Counted from the first letter of the stretch, positions 46,588 through 55,463 are shown. The stretch: DNA of 64,000 nucleotides from Rhodococcus sp. Leaf247 (GCF_001426185.1 NZ_LMRP01000003.1:1-64000), one strand, 5' to 3'. The notes: generated by a model from the letters alone, not told the origin. Numbers and translations are program-made.

Positions 46588-47805
46588 CGGGACCAGGTCG
46601 GTCGCGCGGAGGGAGGTGCCGGGCAGGATCGCGTCGTGGAGATCGGGCTTGTCACCGGTCAGGATCCACGTGCTCAGTGCCGCGAGTTGCGCGGAGATCA
46701 GCGGCGGGACAGCGTCACCGATGTGGCGGTACATGTTGGACAGCGACCTGGCGCGGAAGACGTAGTCGTCCGGGAAGCCGTTGAGCAAGGCCAGTTCTCG
46801 CACCGTGCACAGCCGGTCCTGCTCGGGGTGGGTGTACCGGCCGTTGCCGAAGTGAGCGCATTCGCGCTTGATCGTCGGAGACGGCCGGTCCCACCACAGT
46901 CGCCCGTAGACGTCCGGGTGCGAGCCGAAGCGACCGGCCGCGACGAGTCTGCTCATCGCGGGTGTCAGGAGGTCGTCGCCCGACGGGGTGGAGCGCAGGT
47001 CCAGCCACGACCCGCCGTCGTGGGGGAGTGCCCTCAGACGCCGGAGCGTGGAGTCGCGGCCGATGCTGGGTGAGACGTGCATCGGATCGGTCGGTGACGT
47101 CACTCCCGCCTCGACCGCGCGGAGATGCCCGATCGCGCGTCGGACGGTCGTGGCCTCGGACGTGACGCCGACGCCCGACCACAGATCGGACATCGTCCGG
47201 AGCGTGTGGTCACGCCGGGCCGCGACGACGAGCGATCGTTCGCGTCGCTGCGGTAGTCCGAAAGCGGTCAGCATGTGTACCGACGCGCTGACGTCGTAGC
47301 CCAGTCGGTCCAACCGCTCCGACAACACGTCGAGGTGTCCGCGGAAATTCCCGCCGACCAATTCCCTCGCATTCTCCATCACCACGACGGCGGGTGAGAG
47401 CGCGGCGACGGCGTCCGCTACCCGGGTGACGAGGGAATTGCGGGGATCGTCGCTCAGATGATTCTGTGGATTGGCGCGGGAGAAACCGGTACAGGGCGGA
47501 CACGCGCTGAGTACATCGAGCGGCCGCCCACGCAGTCGGGACGCGAACAACCGTGAAAGATCCGCACCGGAAATCGACGAGAGGTCGACGGCGTGCGGAG
47601 TGATGCCGATATTGGCCTCGTAGGACGAATTGCATTCGAGGGAACCCCGCGTACTGCTGGGTTTACCCAGTTGCGCGTCGGCCGCTCCCACCACCTCGAA
47701 AGCTCCGTGACGTGCGTAACCGCAAGACATTCCGCCGGCACCGCTGAACAGATCCGCGAAGGTCCACCGACTGTCCGGTCTATTTGCCGGGGAAGTTCGC
47801 GTCAT
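46510..47805 (-). CDS. C5-cytosine DNA methyltransferase, apparently solitary
   Basis: A 431-residue enzyme with ordered m5C methyltransferase motifs: I FADLFSGAGGMSCGY (16-30), IV ACPPCTGFSRA with catalytic Cys105, VI VVMENARELV (Glu144, Asn145; the usual ENV reads ENA), VIII GLPQRRERSLVVA (Gln186), a target-recognition region ~200-330, IX RELALLNGFPDDY and X HIGDAVPPLIS. ATG 47805 has GGAAAG 8 nt upstream. No restriction endonuclease or Vsr gene is adjacent. It occupies a break between dprA and the siderophore gene and its tail overlaps dprA by 78 nt, suggesting acquired DNA. Confidence 0.9.
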   Translation of the reverse strand: MTRTSPANRPDSRWTFADLFSGAGGMSCGYARHGAFEVVGAADAQLGKPSSTRGSLECNSSYEANIGITPHAVDLSSISGADLSRLFASRLRGRPLDVLSACPPCTGFSRANPQNHLSDDPRNSLVTRVADAVAALSPAVVVMENARELVGGNFRGHLDVLSERLDRLGYDVSASVHMLTAFGLPQRRERSLVVAARRDHTLRTMSDLWSGVGVTSEATTVRRAIGHLRAVEAGVTSPTDPMHVSPSIGRDSTLRRLRALPHDGGSWLDLRSTPSGDDLLTPAMSRLVAAGRFGSHPDVYGRLWWDRPSPTIKRECAHFGNGRYTHPEQDRLCTVRELALLNGFPDDYVFRARSLSNMYRHIGDAVPPLISAQLAALSTWILTGDKPDLHDAILPGTSLRATDLVPSEPADAEPPRLVPAGVTLDLEHHQS

Positions 47806-47984
47806 CGGGTGGTCTTTCCGTCAGTGTGCGACGGCGTGAATCACGACGCCGAGAACGGTGTACGCGGTCAGCGTACCGGTGCCGGCGGTGGCTATTGCCG
47901 AGGCGCTACGCGAGGGCGACCGTTGTGTCCTGTTTTTCGCTGGTCGTCGCGGCTGCGCTCCGGCATGACACCGGTGTCGGCTGA

Positions 47985-47990
47985 TATGTT
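47985..47990 (+). promoter_or_regulatory. Putative -10 element for the lsr2 paralogue
   Basis: TATGTT, in the 224-bp gap between the divergent methyltransferase and lsr2 genes, lies 40 bp before the lsr2 start. An ATGACA at 47965 could act as -35 but is only 14 bp away. The gap looks richer in A+T than its surroundings. Confidence 0.3.
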
Positions 47991-48029
47991 GGAGCAAGTT
48001 CATTCCACCTCGCGAGGAGCGCAGCAACA

Positions 48030-48371
48030 ATGGCACGACGTACAACGGTACAAATGATCGACGATGTCGACGGCTCCTTGATCAAGGAGGGTCAGGGAGA
48101 AACTGTCGAGTTCTCGATCGGTGGGGTGTCGTATTCGATCGATCTGAACAACAAGCACGCCAACGAGCTCTTCGATCAATTCGCGTTCTGGATCGAGCAC
48201 GCGGAGAAGGTCGGCGGACGCAAGGCCCGTCGCGCCACCGCGTCGACCGGCAGCAAGCCGCGTCAGAACCTGCAGGAGGTTCGCGCCTGGGCCAAGGAGA
48301 ACGGCTTCGAGGTCAGCACGCGGGGCCGCATCAGTCAGGAGATCCAGGACGCGTACGACGCCGCTCACTGA
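48030..48371 (+). CDS. lsr2: Lsr2-family nucleoid-associated protein
   Basis: A 113-residue Lsr2 homologue. The N-terminal oligomerisation domain has VQMIDDVDGSLIKEGQGETV and VSYSIDLNNKHANEL; the C-terminal DNA-binding domain has VRAWAKENGFEVSTRGRISQEI, whose RGR inserts into the minor groove of AT-rich DNA. Lsr2 silences foreign genes, like H-NS. It differs markedly from the mycobacterial Lsr2 in the linker and is probably a paralogue. It is divergent from the methyltransferase gene; AGGAG lies 11 nt before the ATG. Confidence 0.9.
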   Translation: MARRTTVQMIDDVDGSLIKEGQGETVEFSIGGVSYSIDLNNKHANELFDQFAFWIEHAEKVGGRKARRATASTGSKPRQNLQEVRAWAKENGFEVSTRGRISQEIQDAYDAAH

Positions 48372-48399
48372 TCGAGCCTCACGGTCCCCGGCGCCGATC

Positions 48400-48418
48400 T
48401 TAGGGTAGGCTAACCCCA
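48400..48418 (+). promoter_or_regulatory. IdeR/DtxR iron box upstream of siderophore-interacting protein gene
   Basis: TTAGGGTAGGCTAACCCCA matches the 19-bp iron-box consensus TTAGGTTAGGCTAACCTAA at 16 positions, including the whole AGGCTAACC core. It lies 51 bp before the start codon, so iron-bound IdeR should repress the gene. Confidence 0.8.
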
Positions 48419-48469
48419 GATCGACCCGAAGGCCATCGAACGGTGGCATGTTCTCGACGGAGGTGTCCT

Positions 48470-49219
48470 GTGGCGCGACGACTGACCACCATGACCGTGG
48501 TGCGTACCGAGCGTCTCACGGCGCACATGATCCGAGTTGTGCTCGGCGGCAACGGTTTCGACGAGTTCGAGGCCTCCGAGTTCACGGACGGGTACGTCAA
48601 GTTGCACTTCGGGGACCCCGAGCAACCCACGCTGCGGACCTACACCGTCAGCCGGGTCGACCGTGCGGCGCGCGAGATCGCGATCGACTTCGTCGTCCAC
48701 GGCGACGAGGGCGTAGCGGGACCGTGGGCACGTCGGGCGGCCCCCGGTGATTCCCTGTCGTTCTTCGGCCCCAGCGGTGCCTATGCCCCGCGCGTCGACG
48801 CCCAGTGGCACCTCCTCGCAGGCGACGAGACTGCGCTGCCGGCGATCTCCGCTGCGCTGGCCGCGCTCCCCGAAGGAGTCCCCGCACGCGTCGTACTGGA
48901 GGCCGCGGATCCGCAGGACCGCCTCGACGTCGCCGCTCCGGCGTCCGCGGACGTGCGGTGGGTCTTCCGGTCCGACTCCGGCGACGGGGTGAGCAGCGTG
49001 CTCGCCGACGCCGTCCGGGACATCGCATGGCTTCCCGGCCAGGTACACGTGTTCGTACACGGCGAAGCTCAGTCGGTGATGCACGAGATCCGGCCGTATA
49101 TCCGCAAGGAGCGTGGCGTTACCGCGGAATGGGCGTCGATCTCGGGATACTGGCGACGTGGTCGAACCGAGGAAGGCTTCCGGACCTGGAAGCGAGAGCT
49201 CGCCGCCAGCGAGTCCTGA
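48470..49219 (+). CDS. viuB: Siderophore-interacting FAD/NAD(P)H protein (ViuB-like)
   Basis: A 249-residue siderophore-interacting protein that reduces or releases ferric iron from siderophores in the cytoplasm. It has the FAD-binding part with [23 protein letters not shown] (Arg-x-Tyr-Thr motif), [20 protein letters not shown], then the NAD(P)H region [16 protein letters not shown] and the C-terminal [20 protein letters not shown], all typical. GTG 48470 has GGAGG 7 nt upstream; ATG 48527 is a weaker option. An IdeR box precedes it. Its end overlaps xerC by 62 nt. Confidence 0.93.
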   Translation: MARRLTTMTVVRTERLTAHMIRVVLGGNGFDEFEASEFTDGYVKLHFGDPEQPTLRTYTVSRVDRAAREIAIDFVVHGDEGVAGPWARRAAPGDSLSFFGPSGAYAPRVDAQWHLLAGDETALPAISAALAALPEGVPARVVLEAADPQDRLDVAAPASADVRWVFRSDSGDGVSSVLADAVRDIAWLPGQVHVFVHGEAQSVMHEIRPYIRKERGVTAEWASISGYWRRGRTEEGFRTWKRELAASES

Positions 49220-50132
49220 GCTCGGTCCGGAACTGCTCGAACGGTTCGCCCGACATCTCGCGTGGCAGCGCAACAGGTCCGAGCACACGATCCGTGCCTA
49301 CGTCGGCGACGTGGAGAAGTTGATCGCGTTCTGTTCGGCGGCCGCACCCGATGCGGACGGAATGGCGTCACTCGTCACACTCCGCGCTCTGAGGTCCTGG
49401 CTGGCATCGATGTCCGCGGACGGGGCGTCACGTGCGACGCTCGCCAGGCGGGCCAGCTCCGCGCGGACGTTCACGGCGTGGCTGTGTTCGATCGGAATCC
49501 TGACCGTCGATCCCGCGGCCAGACTCGTCGCGCCTCCGGCGCACCGGACGTTGCCCGGTGTCCTGCGTGAACGTGACGCCGCGGAGGCGATGAAGGCCGC
49601 GGAATCCGGTGCTCGTGAGCTGGAACCGGTGGCGTTGCGCGACCGCCTCGTCGTCGAACTGCTCTACGCCACCGGGATCCGCGTCGGCGAGCTGTGCGGA
49701 CTGGACGTCGACGACGTCGACCGTGACCGCCGCGTACTCCGCGTGATCGGCAAGGGCGACAAGGAGCGAGTGGTTCCGTTCGGGCGGCCCGCCGACGACG
49801 CCCTCGACGCCTGGATGCGCGTCGGTCGACCGGCGCTGGTGACGTCGGCGTCGGGTGCGGCCCTGCTGGTGGGCCGGCGCGGGGGACGGTTGAACCAGCG
49901 CCAGGCCCGCACGATCGTCCACGACGTTCTCTCCGCGGTTCCCGGAGCGCCGGACCTCGGCCCACACGGTCTCCGTCATTCCGCGGCGACGCATCTTCTC
50001 GAGGGTGGAGCGGATCTCAGGGTGGTCCAAGAGCTGCTCGGGCACGCCTCCCTGGCGACGACGCAGATCTACACGCATGTCTCCGTCGAGCGGCTCCGCG
50101 CCGTGCACGACCAGGCGCATCCACGCGCCTGA
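49158..50132 (+). CDS. xerC: Tyrosine recombinase XerC
   Basis: XerC resolves chromosome dimers at dif with XerD. The 324-residue protein has an N-terminal SAM-like core-binding domain ([18 protein letters not shown]) and the catalytic domain: Arg175 in ATGIRVGEL, Lys in [27 protein letters not shown] with His270 and Arg273, [15 protein letters not shown] with the second His and nucleophilic Tyr about residue 305. No start exists after the viuB stop before the conserved region, so the gene must begin inside viuB; GTG 49158 is the nearest in-frame start. Confidence 0.92.
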   Translation: MVEPRKASGPGSESSPPASPELGPELLERFARHLAWQRNRSEHTIRAYVGDVEKLIAFCSAAAPDADGMASLVTLRALRSWLASMSADGASRATLARRASSARTFTAWLCSIGILTVDPAARLVAPPAHRTLPGVLRERDAAEAMKAAESGARELEPVALRDRLVVELLYATGIRVGELCGLDVDDVDRDRRVLRVIGKGDKERVVPFGRPADDALDAWMRVGRPALVTSASGAALLVGRRGGRLNQRQARTIVHDVLSAVPGAPDLGPHGLRHSAATHLLEGGADLRVVQELLGHASLATTQIYTHVSVERLRAVHDQAHPRA

Positions 50133-50246
50133 CGCCCTTCGGTGCCGCTCACCGCACGTTTGGTACCGTCGGCCACCGGGGGACTTGCGCTGTCGAGTGG
50201 GTGTGTCGTACACCGTTCACCCCGTCCGGCGAAAGGATGGCCGATC

Positions 50247-51344
50247 GTGAACAGTCGAGACGACGACTACCGTCCCCGCCCGGATGCGCCGCAGACCTTC
50301 CCACCGCAGACCCCGTGGTCGCCGCCCGCGGCACCGAGCCCTCGATCGACCGCGGAATCCGGCTACACGCCGGTACCGGCCGATCCTCGACGAAACGGCG
50401 CCGACTGGGCGACCGTCGCTCGCAGACCCGATGCCGGCAAGCCGAGTTGGCGCCGGGCGCTCGATCGGCTGTGGGGACAGCAGTCGGGTGTCTCCGCGGA
50501 CGCGCGCCGGGAGCAGCAGATCGAACGCATCCGCCAGCCGATCAGCAGTGACTACCGCATCGCGTTCCTCTCCCTCAAGGGCGGCGTCGGCAAGACGACG
50601 ATCACCGTGGGACTCGGTTCCGTCCTCGCGTCGCTGAGGCGCGACAACGTCATCGCGGTCGACGCGAATCCCGACTTCGGAACCCTGGGGGAGCGGATTC
50701 CCCGGCAGACCATGTCGACGGTGCGTGACCTGCTGGCCGCGCGTCCGCGGATCCGCAGCTACGCCGACATCCGGGAACACACGTCTCAGTCGTCCAGTCG
50801 GCTCGAGGTCGTCGCCGGTGAGCGTGACCCCGCGGCGTCCGAGGCATTCACCGAGCAGGACTACCGCGCCGTGATCGACACGCTGCGCGCGCACTACAAC
50901 CTGATCCTGACCGACTGCGGCACCGGCATCATGCATTCGGCCATGGACGGGGTGCTTTCCCTCGCCCACGCACTGGTGCTGGTCAGTTCGCCCGCCGTGG
51001 ACGGCGCCAAGAGCGCCGCGGCGACACTCGACTGGTTGGGGCTGCACGGATACGCCCATCTGGTCGAACGGACGGTCGTCGTCATCAGTGCACACAGGCC
51101 CGGTGCCGCGAGCATCGACATGGACGAACTCGAACGTCACTTCCTCGCCCGCTGCCGTGCCGTCGTCGTCGTGCCGTTCGATCCGCACCTCGCGGAAGGA
51201 TCGATCGTCGAGATCGACCGGTTGCGTCCCCGGACCCGGGCGGCCTTCATGCAGCTGGCCGAGCTGATGGCCGACGATTTCCCGGATGCCGGTGGTCGCC
51301 ATGCGTCGTCGCAGGCGCCCGTGCAGCGTCACCGCACCTGGTAG
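50247..51344 (+). CDS. MinD/ParA-like ATPase with disordered N terminus
   Basis: A 365-residue protein. Residues 1-100 are proline-, arginine- and aspartate-rich and probably disordered. The rest is a deviant-Walker ParA/MinD ATPase: LKGGVGKTTITVGLGS with Lys111 and Lys116, VIAVDANPDFGTLGERI, and LILTDCGTG. This layout resembles the EspI-like ATPases that accompany ESX/type VII systems, but no ESX or parB gene is nearby. The role may be positioning or secretion control. AAAGGA lies 9 nt before GTG 50247. Convergent with the next gene, stops 2 nt apart. Confidence 0.8.
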   Translation: MNSRDDDYRPRPDAPQTFPPQTPWSPPAAPSPRSTAESGYTPVPADPRRNGADWATVARRPDAGKPSWRRALDRLWGQQSGVSADARREQQIERIRQPISSDYRIAFLSLKGGVGKTTITVGLGSVLASLRRDNVIAVDANPDFGTLGERIPRQTMSTVRDLLAARPRIRSYADIREHTSQSSSRLEVVAGERDPAASEAFTEQDYRAVIDTLRAHYNLILTDCGTGIMHSAMDGVLSLAHALVLVSSPAVDGAKSAAATLDWLGLHGYAHLVERTVVVISAHRPGAASIDMDELERHFLARCRAVVVVPFDPHLAEGSIVEIDRLRPRTRAAFMQLAELMADDFPDAGGRHASSQAPVQRHRTW

Positions 51345-51345
51345 T

Positions 51346-51843
51346 TCAGCGGACCGGTTTCAGCACCGGGCGCCCGCTGTCGAGCGCGAGGGTCGGATCG
51401 AGATAGTCGCGGCCACGCCGCAATCCCCAGTGCAGGCACCACGGAACACCGCATCCGGGATGTCCCGCCGATACCGTCGCCACCGGTTGACCACGGTGCA
51501 CGCGCGCTCCGGTGCCGACGGCGCCGTCGACTGGTTCGTAGGTGGTCCGTAATCCACCCGCGTGCTCGATGGACAGGACGCCCCGTCCCGCGACGTCGCC
51601 GACGAACACGACGACGCCGTCGGCGGCGGCAAAGACGGTACGGGTCGGATCCCGGCTCGCATCCAGATCGACACCGCGATGACCGGGCAGCCACCGCTGC
51701 GGGGGAGGATCGTAGGCAGTGACCACCGTGGGCCGAGGGTGCAACGGCCACTCGAACGGACGCGCCGAATCGGCGTATACCGGACTCGCGGTCGAGCAGA
51801 GCGCGGTCAGGACGAGCACGGCGGCCGTGCGACGCAAAGGCAT
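51346..51843 (-). CDS. Secreted M23-family (LytM-like) peptidase
   Basis: A 165-residue exported protein with a signal peptide (PLRRTAAVLVLTALCSTASPVYADS) and an M23 domain: GHRGVDLDA gives the HxxxD zinc ligands, AADGVVVFVGDVAGRGVLSIEH forms the core beta sheet, and CLHWGLRRG holds the place of the usual HLHxxxR, with Cys in the first His position. Likely acts in peptidoglycan processing, or is a non-enzymatic LytM regulator. ATG 51843 puts the signal at the N terminus; the frame stays open upstream to 51966 but that part has no signal. Equals Rv2891 by position. Confidence 0.82.
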   Translation of the reverse strand: MPLRRTAAVLVLTALCSTASPVYADSARPFEWPLHPRPTVVTAYDPPPQRWLPGHRGVDLDASRDPTRTVFAAADGVVVFVGDVAGRGVLSIEHAGGLRTTYEPVDGAVGTGARVHRGQPVATVSAGHPGCGVPWCLHWGLRRGRDYLDPTLALDSGRPVLKPVR

Positions 51844-52153
51844 CCGGTCAGCGTCTCCCGCCGGGGGCGGTGCGTGCGCGGACCGACGTCGCGCCCCGGG
51901 GACGAGTCGTCGGCCGTCCACAGGTCTCGTGACCCGGTTATGACCTGCGGCATCGCCGACGTACACTTGTTACTGCGGCCTGTCCACACGGGTCGACTTC
52001 GCGCGCTCGAGCATATGTTCGGCGGCTGGTCCTGCGGTGCAGGTCCGCCGAACGACGAGCGCCAGGGCACGGAACACGACACCTGTCGGACCCACGGTCT
52101 GCCAGGGACTGTGTCCGCGCATCAACCGGCATACGAAAGAGAGAACTACAGCT
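51844..52153. other. 310-bp gene-free region holding the rpsB promoter and leader
   Basis: Lies between the divergent M23 peptidase and rpsB genes. It holds the putative promoter at 51938-51967 and, after it, a leader of about 180 nt before rpsB with an AAAGAGAGAA ribosome site. The leader length would allow autogenous control by S2, but no known RNA motif was recognised. No further gene is supported. Confidence 0.5.
51938..51967 (+). promoter_or_regulatory. Putative rpsB-tsf promoter
   Basis: TTATGA (51938-51943) and TACACT (51962-51967) are 18 bp apart; TACACT is a good actinobacterial -10. Transcription would start near 51974, about 180 nt before rpsB. Pattern-based. Confidence 0.45.
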
Positions 52154-53086
52154 ATGGCTGTTGTGACCATGAAGCAGCTGCTCGACAGCGGCACACACTT
52201 CGGGCATCAGACCCGCCGTTGGAATCCGAAGATGAAGCGATTCATCTTCACCGATCGCAACGGCATCTACATCATCGACCTGCAGCAGACGCTGACCTTC
52301 ATCGATCAGGCCTACGAGTTCGTCAAGGAGACTGTCGCCCACGGCGGCACCGTCCTCTTCGTCGGTACCAAGAAGCAGGCGCAGGAATCCATCGCAGCCG
52401 AGGCCACGCGCGTCGGTATGCCGTATGTGAACCAGCGCTGGCTCGGCGGCATGCTCACCAACTTCAGCACCGTTCACAAGCGCCTCATCCGACTCAAGGA
52501 ACTCGAGTCGATGGAGCAGACCGGTGGTTTCGAGGGTCGCACCAAGAAGGAAATCCTCATGCTCACGCGTGAGATGACCAAGCTCGACCGCACCCTCGGT
52601 GGTATCCGGGACATGGCCAAGGTTCCGTCGGCCATCTGGATCGTCGACACCAACAAGGAGCACCTCGCAGTCGCCGAGGCGCGCAAGTTGAACATCCCGG
52701 TCATCGCGATCCTGGACACCAACTGCGATCCCGACCTGGTCGACTACCCGATCCCGGGCAACGACGACGCCATCCGCTCCGCCGCTCTGCTGACCAAGGT
52801 CGTGGCAACCGCCGTGGCCGAGGGCGTGCAGTCGCGTGCCGGACGCAACTCCGGTTCGGACGACAAGCCCGAGGTCGGCGCAGGCGAGCCTCTCGCCGAG
52901 TGGGAGCTCGAGCAGCTCGCACAGGCGTCCCCGGCCGCCGAGGCCACGCAGCAGGCAGCCGCGGAGACCCCGGCCGCAACCGACGCGCCGGTCACCGACG
53001 CACCGGCCGCAGAGGGTGCGAACGGCGCAGCCGCTCCCGCCGAGACCGAGGCTCCGGTCGCAGAAGTTCCCGCTTCACAGAGCTGA
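52154..53086 (+). CDS. rpsB: 30S ribosomal protein S2
   Basis: S2 joins the 30S subunit late and is needed for S1 binding. The sequence has [45 protein letters not shown] and [14 protein letters not shown]. The 310-residue protein is about 55-60 residues longer than E. coli S2; the extra part, from about residue 250, is a low-complexity Ala/Pro/Glu/Thr tail. First gene of rpsB-tsf-pyrH-frr. Confidence 0.96.
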   Translation: MAVVTMKQLLDSGTHFGHQTRRWNPKMKRFIFTDRNGIYIIDLQQTLTFIDQAYEFVKETVAHGGTVLFVGTKKQAQESIAAEATRVGMPYVNQRWLGGMLTNFSTVHKRLIRLKELESMEQTGGFEGRTKKEILMLTREMTKLDRTLGGIRDMAKVPSAIWIVDTNKEHLAVAEARKLNIPVIAILDTNCDPDLVDYPIPGNDDAIRSAALLTKVVATAVAEGVQSRAGRNSGSDDKPEVGAGEPLAEWELEQLAQASPAAEATQQAAAETPAATDAPVTDAPAAEGANGAAAPAETEAPVAEVPASQS

Positions 53087-53093
53087 CGACGTA

Positions 53094-53133
53094 CGAGACC
53101 CGGTGTGCCCAGTCGACGGTGCGCCGGGTCTCG
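53094..53133 (+). terminator. Hairpin between rpsB and tsf
   Basis: CGAGACCCGG (53094-53103) and CCGGGTCTCG (53124-53133) form a perfect 10-bp stem with a 20-nt loop just after the rpsB stop. The only T-rich stretch (CTCTTTTCTC) comes 15 nt later, so this may be a partial terminator or an mRNA-stabilising hairpin between the two genes. Confidence 0.5.
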
Positions 53134-53197
53134 TCGTGAATCGCCACTCTTTTCTCTCCCCCCATTTCCTCGAGCAATGCAAGGAGGCTCGCCCACG

Positions 53198-54022
53198 ATG
53201 GCGAACTACACTGCCGCCGACGTCAAGCGGCTCCGTGAGCTCACCGGCTCCGGAATGATGGACTGCAAGAACGCTCTCGCCGACAACGACGGCGACTTCG
53301 ACAAGGCAGTCGAGCAGCTTCGTATCAAGGGCGCCAAGGACGTCGGCAAGCGCGCCGAGCGGTCCACCGCCGAAGGCCTCGTCGTCGCCAAGGACGGCGT
53401 TCTCGTCGAGATCAACTCGGAGACCGACTTCGTCGCGAAGAACGAGGAGTTCCAGAGCTTCGCGCAGTCGATCGCCGACGTCGCCGCGGCCGGCAAGCCC
53501 GCCGATGTCGACGCCCTGAAGGCGCTCGACCTCGACGGCAAGACGGTCGACGTCGCGCTCCAGGAGCTCTCCGCCAAGATCGGCGAGAAGCTCGAGATCC
53601 GTCGCGTCGTCTCCTTCGACGGCCCGGTGGCCACCTACCTGCACAAGCGCAGCTCGGACCTCCCGCCCGCCGTGGGCGTTCTCGTCGAGTACACCGGCGA
53701 GGGCGAGGCCGCTGCCGAGGCAGCGCGTGGAGCAGCCATGCAGGTCGCAGCACTCAAGGCGAAGTACGTCACGCGCGACGAGGTCCCCGCGGACGTCGTC
53801 GAGGGCGAGCGTCGCATCGCAGAGCAGACCGCCATCGAGGAGGGCAAGCCGGAAGCGGCTCTGCCCAAGATCATCGAGGGTCGCGTCAACGGGTACTACA
53901 AGGACGTCGTGCTGACCGAGCAGTCCTCGGTTCAGGACAGCAAGAAGACCGTCAAGGCGCTTCTCGCCGACGCCGGAGTCACCATCACCCGCTTCGTGCG
54001 TTTCGAGGTCGGCTCCAACTGA
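53198..54022 (+). CDS. tsf: Translation elongation factor Ts
   Basis: EF-Ts recharges EF-Tu with GTP. The 274-residue protein has the signatures [16 protein letters not shown] and the [10 protein letters not shown] motif that contacts EF-Tu, followed by the subdomain N and C core and a C-terminal module ([23 protein letters not shown]). ATG 53198 follows an AAGGAGG site by 10 nt. Its place after rpsB is near-universal. Confidence 0.97.
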   Translation: MANYTAADVKRLRELTGSGMMDCKNALADNDGDFDKAVEQLRIKGAKDVGKRAERSTAEGLVVAKDGVLVEINSETDFVAKNEEFQSFAQSIADVAAAGKPADVDALKALDLDGKTVDVALQELSAKIGEKLEIRRVVSFDGPVATYLHKRSSDLPPAVGVLVEYTGEGEAAAEAARGAAMQVAALKAKYVTRDEVPADVVEGERRIAEQTAIEEGKPEAALPKIIEGRVNGYYKDVVLTEQSSVQDSKKTVKALLADAGVTITRFVRFEVGSN

Positions 54023-54036
54023 GCCCCTGCTTCACC

Positions 54037-54077
54037 CGACCGTGCCGCTCACTCGAATCGAGTGGGCGGCACGGTCG
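54037..54077 (+). terminator. Long hairpin after tsf
   Basis: A 20-bp-arm inverted repeat: CGACCGTGCCG pairs perfectly with CGGCACGGTCG, and the inner CTCACTCGA pairs with TCGAGTGGG with one G-T pair, leaving a 1-nt centre. It lies 14 nt after the tsf stop and separates rpsB-tsf from pyrH-frr-cdsA. There is no T-run. Confidence 0.65.
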
Positions 54078-54130
54078 TCTGCGCCCCCATGGGGCAAGAT
54101 CAGGCGCAAGCCCCACGGACAGGAGTTGTC

Positions 54131-54856
54131 ATGACCGAGTCGTCATCCGAACGCACCGGCTTCAGGCGAGTGTTGCTGAAGCTCGGTGGTGAAATGTTCG
54201 GCGGTGGTCAGGTCGGACTCGACCCGGACGTCGTGCAGAAGGTGGCGGAGGAGATCGCGGACGTCGTGCGCTCCGGCGTGCAGGTCGCCGTCGTCATCGG
54301 CGGCGGCAACTTCTTCCGCGGCGCCGAACTGCAGGTACGCGGTATGGACCGGTCCCGCTCGGACTACATGGGCATGCTCGGCACCGTGATGAACTGTCTT
54401 GCACTGCAGGACTTCCTGGAGAAGCAGGGCATCACGACCCGCGTCCAGACCGCCATCACGATGGGCCAGGTCGCGGAGCCGTACATACCGTTACGTGCAG
54501 AACGCCACCTCGAGAAGGGCCGTGTCGTCATCTTCGGCGCGGGCATGGGCATGCCCTACTTCTCCACCGACACCACGGCGGCACAGCGCGCGCTCGAGAT
54601 CGGTGCCGAGGTCGTCCTGATGGCGAAGGGCGTCGACGGCGTCTACTCCGCCGATCCCCGCGAAGATCCCGACGCCACCCTGTACACCGAGATCTCGCAC
54701 CGCGAGGTCATCGAGAAGGGGTTGAAGGTGGCCGATGCCACAGCATTCAGCCTCTGCATGGACAATGGGATGCCGATCATGGTGTTCAACTTGCTCACCG
54801 AAGGCAACATCGCCCGCGCGGTGTCGGGTGAGAAGATCGGAACACTGGTCAAGTGA
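54131..54856 (+). CDS. pyrH: Uridylate kinase
   Basis: PyrH phosphorylates UMP to UDP and is a hexameric, GTP-activated enzyme of the amino-acid-kinase fold. The 241-residue protein has [12 protein letters not shown] at the phosphate-binding N terminus, [33 protein letters not shown], and [21 protein letters not shown] 54131 with AGGAG 5 nt upstream. Followed after 49 nt by frr, the standard order. Confidence 0.96.
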   Translation: MTESSSERTGFRRVLLKLGGEMFGGGQVGLDPDVVQKVAEEIADVVRSGVQVAVVIGGGNFFRGAELQVRGMDRSRSDYMGMLGTVMNCLALQDFLEKQGITTRVQTAITMGQVAEPYIPLRAERHLEKGRVVIFGAGMGMPYFSTDTTAAQRALEIGAEVVLMAKGVDGVYSADPREDPDATLYTEISHREVIEKGLKVADATAFSLCMDNGMPIMVFNLLTEGNIARAVSGEKIGTLVK

Positions 54857-54905
54857 GTCACCACGTGCAGTCGCTGCACACTCGAGGTTTTCGGAAGGAA
54901 CGGTC

Positions 54906-55463
54906 GTGATCGACGAAGCGCTCTTCGACGCAGAAGAGAGAATGGAAAAGGCCGTCACGGTCGCGCAGAACGACCTGTCGTCCATCCGCACGGGTCGCGC
55001 GAATCCCGGCATGTTCTCCAAGGTGCTGGTCGAGTACTACGGTGCTCTGACCCCCATCACCCAGCTCGCCGGCATCAACGTGCCCGAGGCGCGCATGGTT
55101 ATCGTCAAGCCGTACGAACAGGCGCAGCTCGGTGCCATCGAAACGGCGATCCGTAATTCGGACCTGGGATTCAACCCGTCCAACGACGGCCACATCATCC
55201 GTATCTCCATTCCGCAGCTCACCGAAGAGCGTCGCCGTGAATACGTGAAACAGGCCAAGAGCAAGGGCGAGGATGCGAAAGTATCCATTCGCAACGTGCG
55301 TCGTAAAGCGATGGACGAGCTCAAGCGGATCCAGAAGGACGGCGAGGCGGGGGAGGACGAGGTCACCCGCGCCGAGGCCGAGTTGGACAAGACGACGGCG
55401 AAGTACGTCGCCCAGGTCGACGAGATCGTGAAGAACAAGGAAGCGGAATTGATGGAGGTGTGA
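54906..55463 (+). CDS. frr: Ribosome recycling factor
   Basis: RRF, with EF-G, splits the post-termination ribosome. The 185-residue protein has the normal length and motifs: [63 protein letters not shown], and the C-terminal helix [16 protein letters not shown]. It starts with GTG, with GGAAGGA 5 nt upstream, and overlaps cdsA by 4 nt. Confidence 0.97.
   Translation: MIDEALFDAEERMEKAVTVAQNDLSSIRTGRANPGMFSKVLVEYYGALTPITQLAGINVPEARMVIVKPYEQAQLGAIETAIRNSDLGFNPSNDGHIIRISIPQLTEERRREYVKQAKSKGEDAKVSIRNVRRKAMDELKRIQKDGEAGEDEVTRAEAELDKTTAKYVAQVDEIVKNKEAELMEV

Noticed and set aside
47821..48045. 74-codon minus-strand ORF between methyltransferase and lsr2, ending in a hydrophobic TAYTVLGVVIHAVA stretch
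   Set aside because: It would overlap the lsr2 start and occupy the divergent promoter region, its first half is Arg/Pro/Ser-rich, and it has no ribosome site. Kept only as a faint possibility of a small membrane peptide.
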